Shown here one piece after another: positions 49,201 through 63,291 of a DNA stretch of 64,000 nt. The notes beneath the pieces were generated by a model. The model was given only the letters and a program-made list of their open reading frames with translations, was not told the origin of the DNA and did no database searches. Position numbers and translations under genes: made by a program. Positions within the stretch are counted from its first letter, which is position 1. Each line of letters starts with the position of its first letter. This DNA comes from Warburgia ugandensis. Lineage: Eukaryota; Streptophyta; Magnoliopsida; Canellales; Canellaceae. The stretch lies in contig CP141128.1 in the NCBI GenBank assembly GCA_035236585.1, positions 29,913,618-29,977,617 of the forward strand, given 5' to 3'.

Positions 49201-50115
49201 CCCCATATTGTTGTAGCATGCACTTACATTTTGTTGGCATAAAAACTAGAAATTTGAGCAAAAGGCCTCCCTTGTGGTAGTTTACAGGTTTGAATGGTTC
49301 ATGAATGTGTCATTTCAATATTAAAAAATAGATAAAAACTATTAGTTCAATTGATGAGTGGCATTTATAAGGACAACATAGTAGGCCTCATGAGTATCTT
49401 ATCGATATGTGGGCCATGTAAATGGAACTTCTAACTTTGCGAAGAAATGCTTTTTATTGGCATGGAAGAGAAGTGCACCATGATATAAAAAAAAAGGGAT
49501 TGGCGGAAAGTGAAGACATAGTCAAAGAGAAGAATTTTTCAATGGTGGCCACCCACCAAAAAGGTACATGCATATTTGAGGCTAATTGTACAAGTGGAAT
49601 TTTATCCAGACCATATTCCATCTTATTTCCCATCTTAGATACCACTACATACTCCGAAATCTTCATTGTCAATTAATCCTGGACTGTAATTTTCTTATGT
49701 ATTAACTAGACAACTCAAAAAGTTCTATATCTAACTACACAAAAGTTAATCGTTGAACTACTCAAGGGCTGGTATTGTTCTAAGATAAGACTTTAGGGAA
49801 CGGTCTTGTAAATAGTTCCAAAACAAAATCATAGTTATCTTGAAGCAACTCAAAAGGCCATAAAAAGAAATTGAAAATAAGAAAGTAGAAATATAAGGAC
49901 ATGTTGCTAATGTTCTTGAAATGTAAGCAGCAATGTTGTTCTATGATCCTTGCACGTTCTTATCTAGAACAAGCAATTGTTATTCCTAGAAGTATTTTCT
50001 TTCCTCCACAACATTTCATTACCTCCATAAACCATTCTTATTTTATGAACATTTTTGTTTATTCTCTCTTGGATAGGCACATAATTATTTCAGGTTTTGA
50101 TCCACCTCATCATTT
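49201..50115. other. AT-rich intergenic stretch
   Basis: A plus-strand frame at 49422-49676 has no recognisable motif and no supporting context; not called as a gene. Confidence 0.35.
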
Positions 50116-51035
50116 TAGTCATCTATCTTCTTCAACATATAGACCCTCATAACCACAACATTACACAAAAACGTTTTCCATGGTAATCTATTCATCACCA
50201 ACTTTGAGTACTATTTTGTTCTCTTTAAGCTTCACATTGTAATGGAATTGATCATCCTCAAACCTCACACAGACTCTATTTCTTAGAAGCCGACATGAGA
50301 TTCGAAACTAGTGCTTCACCATGTTTTTTAGAGAAATAACCTCAAAACATTCTGGACCTATTTAATTTTCAAGATAATTTGCAACCAAATTTACCAAAAT
50401 AAGAGTATTATCCAAATTTTGTAAAACTTATGTAGAAATGATTGATCACTTATAGAAAAATAACAAGCAATCCAATGCCATTGAAGCATAAAGCATCCGA
50501 AGAGAGACATGAAGAAAGAACTTGACACCCTGCTTAACATGCAAATTGCATAATTTCAACTCAAAGTCCGCCTTCCTCGAATCACATACCTAAACCCCCA
50601 AAAGAAAACCTAATTCAGCCAAAGTATTTCTATAAAACAACAAAGAAACAAAAACCTTAATAGTTACCATACAAAAAAAAAGGAGCAGCCTGGTGCATGA
50701 AGCTACCACATATGTGAGGTCTAGAGAAGGGGCGAACCACAAGAGTCTATAGTATGTAGCCTTACCTTTGAAGATAAAGAAAATAACAAATCAAACTCAT
50801 GCTTGCATAAAATCCTTGAAGGAAAATGCATGTCTTGTGTGATGGAGTGTAAGAAAGTATCAAATTCCAATTCTCCTAATGCAAACAAATAGTAAAAGGC
50901 ATATTAGCCACATAAACTAATTCATTCTAAAAAGATCTAAAACTGGGGAACCACACTTCCTCCCTCAGAACTACTTACATGCTTGAACTAAATGCCAAAT
51001 TATTAGTGGGATTCATCCAAGATATGTTTCTCTCT
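50116..51035 (-). pseudogene. Possible decayed coding region of unknown function, interrupted by a SINE tail
   Basis: From about 50625 down to 50116 one minus-strand frame stays protein-like over about 170 codons although it holds six stops. It reads TLAELGFLLGV, CDSRKADFELKLCNLHVKQG, VKFFLHVSLRMLYASMALDC, IGPECFEVISLKNMVKH, RVCVRFEDDQFHYNVKLKEN and KIVLKVGDE. Most stops stand at places where Trp would fit. Upstream of the SINE the same strand gives FANDGDYDREKHILDESH (about 51005) and GELEFDTFLHSITQDMHFPS (about 50850). I recognise no family. It may be an old host gene or part of an unknown transposon; chance is not excluded in AT-rich DNA. Confidence 0.3.
50672..50768 (-). mobile_element. 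Au-type SINE, 5'-truncated
   Basis: The minus strand reads AAAGGTAAGGCTACATACTA, then TAGACTCTTGTGGTTCGCCC, TTCTCTAGACCTCACATATG, GGTAGCTTCATGCACCAGGC and TGCTCC followed by nine T. This is the body and oligo-T end of the plant Au SINE (GGTAAGGCTGCGTACAATAG, ACCCTTGTGGTC.., GAGCTT.GTGCACCGGGCTG). The tRNA-derived promoter half is missing. Confidence 0.85.
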
Positions 51036-52912
51036 ATCATAATCTCCATCATTGGCAAAGAGAAGTCCAATTTCCTTAAGAAGAGAACAAGAGTCTTAAT
51101 AAGAGATGAAATGGAGGATTGAAAGAACAATAAGGTTTCAGAGAATGATCCAGGGAAGGAGAAATTAGAATTTGGAGGAGAGGGTAGATTGGCAAGTGAG
51201 GATGGAGGAAATGAGCATCAATTGAATCGAATGGAGAGATGAAGAATAAGAAGAAACATAGAGAAAGAAAGCAAGGGATTTCTCTCTTTTTCCTTTTTCC
51301 TTTTTCTTATTTTTTAATTTTATAGTTTCTATATAAGACAAAGTATTAGAGGGTGCTCCATGAGTATTTCAGAGCACATGTTAGGCATCAATCATGCCAT
51401 TCAAGATACTATCATACAGTGTAAATAAAGTGAATAAAACTTATCTTTATCAATGGGAATGTTATAATAGAATTCAATATAAGACTATTGGAATATTTTA
51501 TTTGAAACGGTATTGTCACTTTCCTGATCTCTCTTCTTCCATGGTAGAGGATGCAAACCCACTAAAATTCCTTCTTAGAATGTCACTAGACACAAATCCA
51601 CCAAAATCCCTTCACAAAAAGTTGCTCATGGGCTGACAATAATGTGGGGCAGGGGCAATTACCTCCTAAATTTTACACATTAAGACAAGTGCCCATAGGT
51701 GTAGACACTACCTAAAGAATATTTAGAAATTAAGTAACCCACAAGAAAAAATCATCATATTGTAGCAATCTTAGCCACTTTTTTTGAGTCTTTCAAAAAC
51801 AAAATAGAATGAATGGTATAGATTTTCAACTTAAAGAAATATATGTTAAAAGCATTTAATGGTTATGAAATTTAATTTCTAGCATATCTAACTCACTTCA
51901 AACATGATGGATGGCTTAGATCTATAGAACATATTCAGATTGACTAAGTAAAGGTAACATCTACTCTTTAATACATTTAAGAGTGTTTACTCCGATGGAG
52001 ACTCAATATAAATAACTTCTACAAACCTTGTTTTCAATAGTCCCAATAGGCACATATGCTCTTTTGTTTTTAAGAGTTATAAGGACACACACCCATGCAT
52101 AGTCTCAAACCTTATTCACCTAGGTGAGAGACTCTTCTTTGCTTGTGCACTCTTAAGTTTGAGAAGAAGTCCAAGCCCTAATATTTTTCATATATGATTA
52201 TTGTTGTTATAGATCTAAATCAGTCATCATTTTTGTCATACCAAAGTAGGTAAGCCATTATAAATCAATGCATTTAATTGATCTTGGTTACTATTTTTTG
52301 CTCATGAAACATGGTCCAAAAGCATCCAATTAATATAAAATTTGATCTCGAACCTATCTAAGCCACTGTAAAAGTGATGAATGGTTTAGAAAGTTTCACC
52401 ATGCATGGAAAGTTGGTGTGGACTTCTTCTCATGCTCAAAAGCATCTATGCACATATCGAGAGTCTTCTATATGCTGTTAAAATTGAAAATTTGAAATTG
52501 ATGTCAAGGTAGTTCAAAATTTTAAACATTGAAGCATCATCAAGTATCATTTTTTTTTTTTTTTCTTTTGACTAAATGCTTTTTCTACTAGAGATAGTCG
52601 AAAGAAAACTCTCATTTTGGACAAGGAGCTATATATCTTTATGAGGAAAGTTAAAACTTTTACAAACCTTACCCTTCATTTTGTTGCTTCTCTAACACAA
52701 AATGCTAGATTCTCTCCTAAAGTCACCTAATGCATGGAGGAATCTTGGTGCATCTTGCCTAGGCACTGTAGAGGTATTGAACACTAATTTTCTTCAAACC
52801 TTGGCTATGCAAACAAACATTGAACATACTGCTCCATTAAAACAAACCAAAATTAAGTTTCCACCTTTGTGGTGGTTCTCATTGATGCAAGAAAGAAGTT
52901 GATGACAGGAAT

Positions 52913-52951
<39 letters not shown>

Positions 52952-53850
52952 GTTTTTTTTTTTTTTTTGTAGGAAAAACCTCCAAGAAACCCTAGGAAGT
53001 GATATCTTTGATCATTCTAGCAATCCCCACTCCAAGGATTCTTCCTATGTAATTTTTCTTTTCAACTTTAATTTCTCTACTTTGATTATAGGGACATTTT
53101 CCAAATAATTGTCTAGTAGTTACCCCTCTATGAATCTTGCTCATGCACTTGGGTTTTTTGGAGGAGAAGTTTAGTCTTTCCATGAAATACTCCAATAATT
53201 TGGATGAATCAAATGATATCTTTGGATGACTTGGTGAATCAAAATTTTGGTTTTTCTACTAGACTTGTACATGTAATGAGAAGATTGGTTGTGAACAAAT
53301 TGATTCATGGAATTAACTTCTAAAAGTCCCATGTCTGATATGACTTAGTAAAAGTATTTTGCATAGGTTGCAAACCCACATGTAAGCACATCTAACTTTA
53401 TCCTTATTGTATTAGGTTTCTAAAATTTTGTTTAATTATCTATTTCAAATATTTTAAGAAGTGAATAACTTGATTTGTTTGAGTTGAACTCCTTGGATAC
53501 TCATCTAGCAGAGCTTGTATTGGTCTTTGGCTCAATATGTAGAGTGCTTGAGAAATTTAATTTACTAATTTTTCTTAAGAAGATAGTGGTTCATTTCCAC
53601 AAAGACTATTAATTTCATTATTTTAAAATATTTACATTTATCACTTCTAATTAGTTCTACAAAATTATGGCAAAGAGTAGTGTTTCTCCTTGTTGCTCAA
53701 AGCCTTGTATAGGATATCATCCTATGCAATAGTGCTGCTTAGAATCTCTATAAATGTAGATGCTTTGATCAACTAATCTTGCGTAATCTATAAAAACATG
53801 ATCAATTCTAAAAATTATTCTAAAAATATAATAAGGGTAGATGCAACCAC
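51036..53850. other. AT-rich intergenic stretch with microsatellite
   Basis: No gene recognised. Short frames at 51394-51636 and 52702-52902 carry no motifs. A CT array with a T run lies at 52914-52969. Confidence 0.35.
52914..52969. repeat. (CT)n microsatellite followed by T run
   Basis: Perfect CT repeats to about 52949, then TTAG and a run of T. Confidence 0.9.
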
Positions 53851-53861
53851 TTACTAGAAAA

Positions 53862-53990
53862 GCAACTAGTAAAACAACACCATTTTTGTAGGTTTGGAAG
53901 TTATGCTTCTCAAGGTACGCCAATTTTTATACGATGGTGTAGTTGTTGAGATTCGTAGCCTGAGCTTTCTTCTGTTATTAAGAGAGACAC
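53862..53990 (-). pseudogene. Exon-like relic of unknown function
   Basis: On the minus strand an acceptor-like CTTAATAACAG is followed by KKAQATNLNNYTIV, one stop, KLAYLEKHNFQTYKNG and VVLLVAFL, ending at a donor-like GTAAGT at about 53865. The reading looks like a real exon, but I recognise no family and see no adjacent exons. Confidence 0.25.
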
Positions 53991-54342
53991 TAAAGTAAGG
54001 TAATAAAATAGAATTAAGGTATAATTAGAAAGAAGTGAACTCTCACAAAACTTACTTTTTGTCTTTCCAACCTAGCATAGTCCAACCTAAAGAGATGGTT
54101 CTGCATATGATTGATCTTATGCACATTTTTCCCTTGTGCACTCTTTGCATACACATTTGATGTAGTGAAAGGTAATCAAGCATAACATGATGTTATAATT
54201 AATTCAATCAAACCCATGTTTAGCACATACCTCAAAATATGGAAATAAGTAGCACTATCCAAATTCATTCTACATTTCCTAGTTAATGATGTTGGAATAT
54301 ATATTAGGAACTCTATACAGCCCCAACATTTTATCTCTAAAT

Positions 54343-54364
54343 GGATATATATATATATATATAT
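54343..54364. repeat. (TA)n microsatellite
   Basis: Eleven perfect TA units. Confidence 0.85.
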
Positions 54365-54556
54365 GCTAGCAAGGTAGCTTTTCCATTTTTGTCAATTTTT
54401 ACTATCTCCTTGCAAAGTACACTTTTGTCACCAAAGATGTCAGAGGCAGACTTCAAAGTAGAAACAAATACGTTACTCTACCTAAAATAATAAAATAAGA
54501 TACTATAGTTTTCTAGAATAGAGTATACAAAGCATTTACACAACATCATAATTCAG

Positions 54557-57500
54557 ATCAATGTTATAAGATACTTTATTGTAAATCAATAGATGGATTG
54601 ACAAGATTTGATGATTAAATGAAAATTGGTGGTTGGATCTACAATATCAGATGATTTGATGGAAATCTATCATTGAATCAATTCAAAATCAATTATTAAT
54701 TCAATGAGATTTGATGATTCTATCAAAATTAATGTTGGATTGATGAAATTCGATGAGTAGATGAAAATCAAAGGTTAAATGAAGGAGAATAGATGATTCG
54801 ATGGAAATTGACAATATAATCAATAAGATAAGATTATTTGATTAAAAATAATGGTCAAATCAATGAGATCTACTTATTTGATAAAATCTAAGAGTAGAAC
54901 AATGAGATTAGTGATTTACTAATTTTTATCCATCGAATTAACAAGATCCCATAAATTGAAAAAATTAATTTTTGGAAGGACATGATAAAGTGATGTTTTG
55001 AAAACCAATGTGATTCAATGATTTGATGAATATTAATGGTAGGATTTATGATATTTGATGATTTGATAAAAATTAATAGTCAAATCGATGAGATTGGGTG
55101 ATTTGATGAAGATAGAGGGTTAGATCAACAAGATCCAATGATTTGATAAAAGAGCATTTCTTTCTTTTAGATTTGAGAAAGGATCAACTCGATTCTTGGG
55201 GTTGGATGAAAGATCACCTTCAATCTTATTTGATTTGAGAAAGAAAAATCTTTGGCCCTAGAAATTTTAAGAAAGATCGCGTCCAATTTTTCTTGTTTGA
55301 GAAAAAATCTTCTTCGATTCACTCAATTTGAGGATGGGTCACCTCCAATCCTTACAAGTGATTTTAGGGTCAATATGATTTTAGAATTTGCAAATAATTA
55401 AAAGGAAAATCGATGAGATCTAATGACTTGCATAGATCACTGGTTGAATTAATGAGATTGGATGATTTGATAAAAATTAGTGGTCATGTTGATGAGATCC
55501 AATGATGTGATAAAAATGAAAAGTTGATTAATGAGATATGGTTATTTAGTTAAAATCAATGGTGGAATCAATGAGATCTAATAATTGATTGAATATAAAT
55601 AATAAGATCAATGACATTCAATGATTTGATGAAAACTAATGATTGGATTGATGAGATCCAAAGATTAGATAATGATCAATAATTGGATAAATGATATTAT
55701 TAAAATTAATAGTCAAACTAATGAGATTCGATTATTTGGTGAATGTTAAGGTTTGATAAATGAGATCTAATGATTTGATAAAAAGTAATGATTGAATCAA
55801 TGAGATCCAATGACTTAATGACAATCAATGGTAAGATTGATGAGATGTAGTGATATGATGAAAATTGATGGTTAAATCTATGAGACACAAATCAAAGTTG
55901 GGATAAATGATATCCATTGATTTGATTAAAATAAACAATTGGATAGATGAGTTTTGATGATTCCATTAAAATTAGTAATCATATCTACTAGATTCAATGG
56001 AAATGATGTTTGGATTGATGAGCTCCAATCATTTGTTTAAATTCAACATTTGCATCCATGATGATCAATGAGTTATTGTGATTTGAAGATTTAAATGAAA
56101 TTGATGGTTGTAGTGACAGGATAAAATAATTTGATGGATATTGATGGTTAGATTGACAAGATCCAATGATTGGATGAAAATCAATGGTTAAACCAATATA
56201 GTCTAGTGACTTGATGAGAAGGTATGGTGGGCCAAGGACATCCAGTGATTTAATGATAATCAAGGTTCAGATCTACAAGATTCCATGATTTAATGAAAAT
56301 CAATGATTGGATCAATGAGATTTGATAATTTGTTGAAAATTGATGGTTGGATGGACAAGATCCAATAATTTAATGAAAATTGATAATTGAATTAAGTGAT
56401 CTTATGATTTGATCACAATCAATTATTAGGTCAATGAGATATGATGATTTAATGTAAATTGATTATTAGATAGACAAAATTTGATGTTTTGAATAAATTC
56501 AAGTGTGAGATTAAAGTAATCTGCTGACATGATGAAAATTGATATTCTAATAGACAAACTCCTATGATTTGTTTAAAATGAGTAGTCAGATAATTGAGAC
56601 TAGATTATTTGATGTAAATTGATGGTTGGATCAATATATTTGATGATTGGATGAAATCAAGGGTCGGATCGACAAAATCCAATGATTTGATGAAAGTCAA
56701 TGGTTAGTTATGAGATCTGCTATTAGATGAAATCAATGATCGGATCAATGAGATCTAATAATTTGATGAAAATTAAGGCTGAAGTTATTATGATTTGATG
56801 ATTTGATAAAAATCAACAATTAGATCTAAGAGATTTGAGGAAAATGTATGGGTAGATCAATGATAATTAGTGATCTAATGAAAATCAAGTGATGGATTGT
56901 CGAGATGCAGTGATTTGATAAAGATTAATGAAAAGATTCTTCAAATTTGAAGATTTAATAAAAAATCAATTGATACATAATTGAAATACTATGATTTGAT
57001 GAATAGGAAATGTGGTATGATGAGATCCATTCATCTAATGAAAATTAAGTGTTGGACCATTTAGATTTGATCATCAGAAAAAAAATCAAGGGACAGTCAA
57101 CGAGATTCAAAGATTTTATGAAAATCAATGGTCGGATTGATAAGATATGATGATATAAGAAAATTGAAATTGGATTGAGGAGATCCTAAATTTTGATTAA
57201 AACCAAATTTTGAATTGAAAAAATTCAATGTTTTGATGAAAATGAATAGTTTGATAGACAAATTTAATGATATGATGGAAATTGATGATCAAATCAATGA
57301 TCTCCAATGATTTATAATTTGATAAAAATCAATGTGCAGATCTACAAGATCCATTGATTTCATGAAAATTTAGCTTTAGATCAAGGAGATCTAATATTTT
57401 TTATGGAAATCAATTATGGATGTGATGTGATATAATAATTTGATAAAAAAAATAGACAGATGGATGAGACCCGTTCAATTGAACAAGATCAATGGTTGGA

Positions 57501-58268
57501 TCAATGAGTTCTAATGATTTGATGAAAATCATTGGTTAGATTGATGAGATCTGGTGATCTGATGAAAATCAACTATTAAATTGATGAGATTTGATGATTT
57601 GATAAAAAATCAAGGGTTGGACCAATTTGGACGAGTTGATGAAAATTATCATTCAATATAGACCCACTAATTGGACAAAAATTGATAGTCAGTTCAATGA
57701 GATCTAATGATTTAATTAAATATACTTTCAGTGTGGTCAGATCAAATGATTTGATGATAAGAAATATTTAGATTGACAAAATCCATTAATGATAAAAATC
57801 AATAGTAGAATTAATGATATTTAATGATTTAATGAAATTTGACTATCAAGTCATAAGATCAAATGATTTGATGAAAGTCAAAGTTTAGATAAGTGAGATC
57901 CAATGATTTGATAAAATTTATGATGGGCTAATGATATGTAGTGATTTAATTACGATAAATGATCAAATAGTTTGAAATTTTTTTTATAAGACTAATGAGA
58001 TCCTTTAATTTGTTGATATATGGATGAGATCAGATGATTTGTTGAAAATCATAGGTTAGATCAATTGGATAAGATGATATGATGAAAAACCAAAATTCCA
58101 ATCAATATTATAAGATGATTTGGTAAATAAATAGATGGATTGATAAGATCTAATGATTCAATGAAAATTGGTGGTTGGATCAACAATATTCAATGATTTA
58201 ATGAAAATTGATAATTGATAATTGAATCAATGAAATTCAATGAAAATTAAAGGGCGGATGGACTAGAT
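54557..58268. repeat. 3.7-kb degenerate minisatellite array, about 40-bp unit
   Basis: About ninety diverged units of the type (A/T)TGATGAGAT(C/T)(T/C)GATGATTTG followed by ATGAAAATCAATGGTTGGA. In the better-preserved part the period is exactly 40 bp (TTGATGAGAT at 57541 and 57581). Between 55145 and 55370 a second unit type with GAGAAAGGATCA and CACCTTCAATC appears. The opening (54557-54700) and the closing section (58098-58240) are near copies of each other. Long frames inside (55994-56263, minus) only translate the repeat. The array ends where an LTR starts at 58269. Confidence 0.9.
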
Positions 58269-59301
58269 TGTAACATCCCTAATTTATAAATCTTAATTTA
58301 AGTAAATTTTTAATTATGTTAAATTGGGATGAAAAGAAAATATTAAATTTCAAGTTTTATGAATTCTAGAAAATGAAATTTTTAGACATCAAACCAAGTG
58401 TCAAAACCTCAATAATTGGATTATACTTAAAAACATGATTCCAACGGTACTAAATGTGCTAAAATTTGAGATCACATGAAAACTTGAGATTTTTCTTGCA
58501 AATGGTAAATTAGTAATTTCACTAAGTAGGCCCCAGTTGTACAAATCTACATCAAATAGTTACGAGACATTGGAAACCCATCATAAATGGCACTTATTTC
58601 ATTTTGGCTGAAATCATGATGCCTGAAACTAGAAAAATATCATGGTTACATAAATTTAATTAAATAAATATAATTTAATTTAAAACATAAAGATGGGTGC
58701 CATTTTGATATCGACACCCCCTCCCCTCTTAAGTGAAATTGAGAATAGACTAGCGGTTTGCTACCCAAACTCAGAGAGAGAAGAAAAGAAAGACAAGAAA
58801 GGAGGAGGAAGAAGAAGAGGAAAAGAGAGAGCAGGAAAGAAACCCAACTCGTTGAGGAAACATGTCATGACAACGAAAAAGGAGGAAGAAGCATGTGGAT
58901 TCGCTAGAGTTATAGGAGTTCATCGACACAATGATGACTCGGATCATTGATCCGAACCAGTCACTCTCTTTAGCAAGAGTACTTTAACAAAAGCCCTTTG
59001 ATTTCATGACAACCAATGGAAAATTGATGCAACAAATTGAAGAAAAACATAAACTAGTGACTATGACTTTTTTAGCATCCCAATTTTTCCAGCATCAAAC
59101 AATGACAAAATGACCCCAAATATGGCAGGAGTATAGGTAACTACCTAATCTACAAAATCTTTGCATTTTGAAGTAAATATCACCACCGATGATGACTACA
59201 CTGATCATCTTCTCTGCTAATTGCATGTGCTCATCAGCGACCAAAGGTCACTGTTGATGACGTGGAGTTTCGGCTGAAAATTCATAATTCTAGGGGTTTT
59301 C
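58269..59301 (+). mobile_element. LTR fragment of the family-3 gypsy type, U3 end, plus orientation
   Basis: TGTAACATCCCTAATT at 58269 and the following 200 bp match the inverse complement of 21089-20880 ('ATTGGATT(A/G)TACTT.AAAA', 'TCAA(A/T)CCTC.ATAATTGGA'). It inserted into the minisatellite. A purine-rich stretch at 58765-58860 produces a lysine/glutamate-rich open frame that I do not regard as a gene. The LTR appears interrupted by solo LTR 3; its far end is not identified. Confidence 0.6.
59297..59301. repeat. TSD (left) of solo LTR 3
   Basis: TTTTC, repeated at 63752-63756. Confidence 0.8.
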
Positions 59302-59873
59302 TGTAATGACCCTGAATTTTTGTAACTTATTAAGGCAAATTAATAAAGTTTGAATTTTTAGAAATTCTGGGCTGGAATATTAGGTTATTGAAAATTCTCT
59401 TTTTATGAAGATTATATCATGAATTAAAATCCAGAAATTATCGATGTACTTGGAAAACTGATCGAAACAACATTAAGTACGTTCAATTCTGAGTTAAAAT
59501 GAAAATTCCTTAATTTTCTCTATTTAGGGGTAAAATGGTAATTTTACCCATATTCCATATCCAAGAAATAAGACCTCAATATTCATGAATTACTTAAAAA
59601 TATGATTCTAACGCCACTAAGTACGCTCGATTCCGAGTTCAGACAAATATTGCCTATTATTCTCCAATTTTGGAGTTCAAAGGGCAAAAACATCTTTTTA
59701 CATAAAAGTGGGGCCCACAAAGTGGGCCAACGTTCTAGAAGCAACAGTAATTGCTCATTGCATTATTGCTGATAGTGGAGATTGTAGTGGAGAATGGAGA
59801 ATGCACTTGTAATAAAAAATTCTAAAGTAATAAAATATCTTATCAAAATAAATGATAAAAAATTCAAATTTGG

Positions 59874-59882
59874 CTATAAATA
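59874..59882 (+). promoter_or_regulatory. TATA box, solo LTR 3
   Basis: CTATAAATA, about 570 bp into the LTR, equivalent to 48581-48589. Confidence 0.65.
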
Positions 59883-62800
59883 TGTCTCAAAAATTTTCAG
59901 AACCTTAACCACAAAATTTCTAAATCTTCCCTGGAGTTTCAGCTCCAAATTCTCATTCATCCCTCCCTAATCTCTATTTTTCTTATTTCTCTATCCTCTT
60001 TCTAAGTGGAACAAGAGACCTAAATTCAATTAGGAACTCTGTTCTAGGTAGAATCTGATAAATTTCACCGTCCATAACCTCCTATACTATAATATATACA
60101 AAATCTCCAAATCAATTTCAAGATCCAACGGTTCCAACAACAGAACATCACAAAAAGGTGGACAATCAGGTTATATTATCATCAACCAGTAATTCTCTCA
60201 AATTGGGCATCAATTATATTGTTTTTCTCCAATCAGGTAGGTGGAACTACTTTCCATACATATTTATTATGGTTTAGTGTAATTTTTATTTTTTTGTAAT
60301 TTAATTTGAATGAAAAATGGTAAAAATAAAGTAAAAACCAGAGCCTTCAATTCATGGTAATAGAGAGCTCAGATGAAAATTCTGAGCTTTCCAATCGATT
60401 TAGAAGGGTCAAAAACTCATAGGATGCAATTTTTAAGAAAATCTAACAAGGTTTGGACCCGCAATTGAGAGAGATTAGTTCTACTCGGCCCAGATCAAAT
60501 CTGGACCCTAGGAACGGCTATAAAATTCAATTTAAGATTGTAGAGTCATATGAACTCCAAATTGAGATCAGAAAGAAGCTATGGAAAGCTTGTAATGTCT
60601 AGTTTCTAATGAAGTCAATATTCCTAAAAATTATTTCTGTATTTTGAAAATAAGTGTCCAATTTCTAAGATCTTCAAGATCTGAGGTGATCAGATCTTGG
60701 AAATTTATTTTAATGATGATATAATAATGTAATAAAGTAATAACTATGGTTAATTTGGACAGATCTTGGATAAATTAGGGGATCTTCCCTTTATGGTAGA
60801 AAACCTTAAAATAAAAATAAAAAAATACAAGGGGACCCACTTGATCAATGAGATCAAGTATGATCAGATCCTTGGGATGGATTAAATGGATGATATTATG
60901 ATGAAATCAAGTTAGATCATGGATGAAATGTGACAAAATCAAGTGGATATGATTTTTGGATCTTAATGGATTAAAACCCTTAAAGGTAATTAAAACCCTT
61001 GATCTAAAGGAAAACACCTAAGATCTAATGGTTGGATCATATTTAAAGGCTTATAATAATGTCAATATAATTACTTTAATTGTCTTTTATTGGATATAGA
61101 AGTGTTAATGTGATTTATGTTCTAAGTTTTAATTGTCTTTTATTGGACATAAAGGTGTAAATGTGATTTATGTTCAAAGTTAGAAAGCATGATAGTGTAA
61201 TCTTTAAATTTTAGTATGATATGCCCTAAATGAGTAATTTGTTAGTAGATTTGATTATCTTAGGATCATGTTAGTGTAAATTAGATATTTAAACATGATT
61301 CCATTAAGATAGAAGTACAATTTTATGTATTTCATAACTTAGGATCATGTTAGTTTTATTTCACTAGCTTAAGTTACATTCATAGGAAGAATGTTAGTAT
61401 ATAGTTGTTAAACATATATTTGATTTATGCTTTCAAGTTTATGATTTACTTATTGTCAAATTTTATTCAATTGTTAAATACTTGTTAAGATATAAGGAGC
61501 ATAAATCACCAAAAATGTAAACTAATGAAATATAGGGATTCATGGACAACTAAGATGAATGAATGATTTTGACTTAATAAGGCCTATAGTTAGTAGGACA
61601 ATATAAGAAATGATTTACCAATTCCTTGGCCCAAAGTAGGAAAATAATGAACATCCATGGATGACATTATGCATATCCATGGAAATTAATTAAAATCAAT
61701 TAGAGAAGGGACTTAAGGTAAAGAGCTCATAGGAACCTTGTCAAAGGTTGAGCTAGTACCACTCCAGTGGACTTTGAACATTGTGCTTATAGGGGGTATA
61801 CAAGAGTCAAGTGCTTTTCCCTCACCTCCCGTTGAAGTAAGAGAGGTCTAAACGCCTCCTTACATGAGGATTGTATTAACCACTTTTTGAGCAAACTTTA
61901 ACTGGTAAGTACTAGTCATCTTGAAATAAGGAGGAGTTGTCTAGTAATAGGAAGAAATAAATTATCTTCAACCAAGTAAGACACTAACTGGTTGAATAAT
62001 AATAAGAACATAAAAAGATAGCAAATTATCTAACCCTAATAAAAATAGTAAGTAAGATAAGGATGATCAAACAAGATGAGATCCTGTATGATAAAAAATA
62101 ATAAGGAAAAAGAAACATCAATGTAAATTAGATTGTTATGTATGATATAGATAGTATTTGTATAGATAATATTAAACCCATTGATATATGATATTCAAGG
62201 AAGAAAGATTCAGATCATCCTACATAAGGATGATCGAAAGACCATGTAGTATGTACCCTTGATTAGAAAAATGACATTAGACATATGATTTGACAGATAT
62301 ATGTTGATCGAGACTATGACAGATTTCAAGGAGTAAGAATACCTTATTGAGGTAGGTGGATTATTAAGAATACCTTTACATGAAGATACATGTCTAATAC
62401 ATGATCTTATGTTTTGAAGTATTGAGATGTATGATACCAATATATTAAGGTAAATACCTCAAATTGAAATATGATCCAACCAAATGATGTGAAAAATAAG
62501 TATTAAATGGTTAAGTTGAGAATTGAGAACCCCTAAGTGAATAGGAAAGTAGAAAATATTCCAGCCCTAAATAAACAGACAGATAGTCTGATATATATAT
62601 AAGTATTATTTTACATACAAGCTTGGAGGCTTGTGGTTTTGTTTTAAACAGGCATAGGCCTGGGGATGCTATGCTAGGAGAGTTAAGAGGGTTTGGCCAC
62701 CTACTCTCTAAAACTTGATGATATTGAATACCAAGCCTAAGAAAGGCTAAAAGTCGGGTGGGGCAATTATGGGAAGGCCACCACTGTGACAGCCATGGTC

Positions 62801-63291
62801 CTCCCATATGGACATGGATATTGCAATTTCCACTAAGAATGGTATAAGTGGATTATTGAACAGTTATCTGGGCGCGCTGTACGGATCAGACTGCAAGCAT
62901 AGAAGTCCTTGATTATTTTGCATTATGATGCATATGAAATTGGCATAGTGAAATGCCTTAAGGGATGGTATGATGAAATGCTAGGTAATTGTATATTACC
63001 AATATTTTTCCCAAGAAGGGAAAATCCCAGTAGAGTAACTGGCTGAAATACAAATCTCCTATAATGAAAGGAGTTGATCAGTTTTGTATGGAAATGATTA
63101 TTGATTATTTTTACAATTTTAACGGATTTGTTCTTATATACTATGTATGTATAAAGGTGAACACAAATGATAAGGAAGTGAGATGTTCATATAAATAATA
63201 GTGGTCTGTGAATGTGTTTATGATAGAATGAATTATGGGATAGTTGAATATTGAGATTTTACTGTCAATAACTTACATTCTTATTCCCTAC

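Noticed and set aside
55994..56263. Minus-strand frame of 89 codons
   Set aside because: It translates the 40-bp minisatellite; neighbouring units are full of stops.
58693..58950. Lys/Glu/Arg-rich frame of 85 codons starting with a plausible ATG
   Set aside because: Purine-rich stretch in an LTR U3; low complexity, no family motif.
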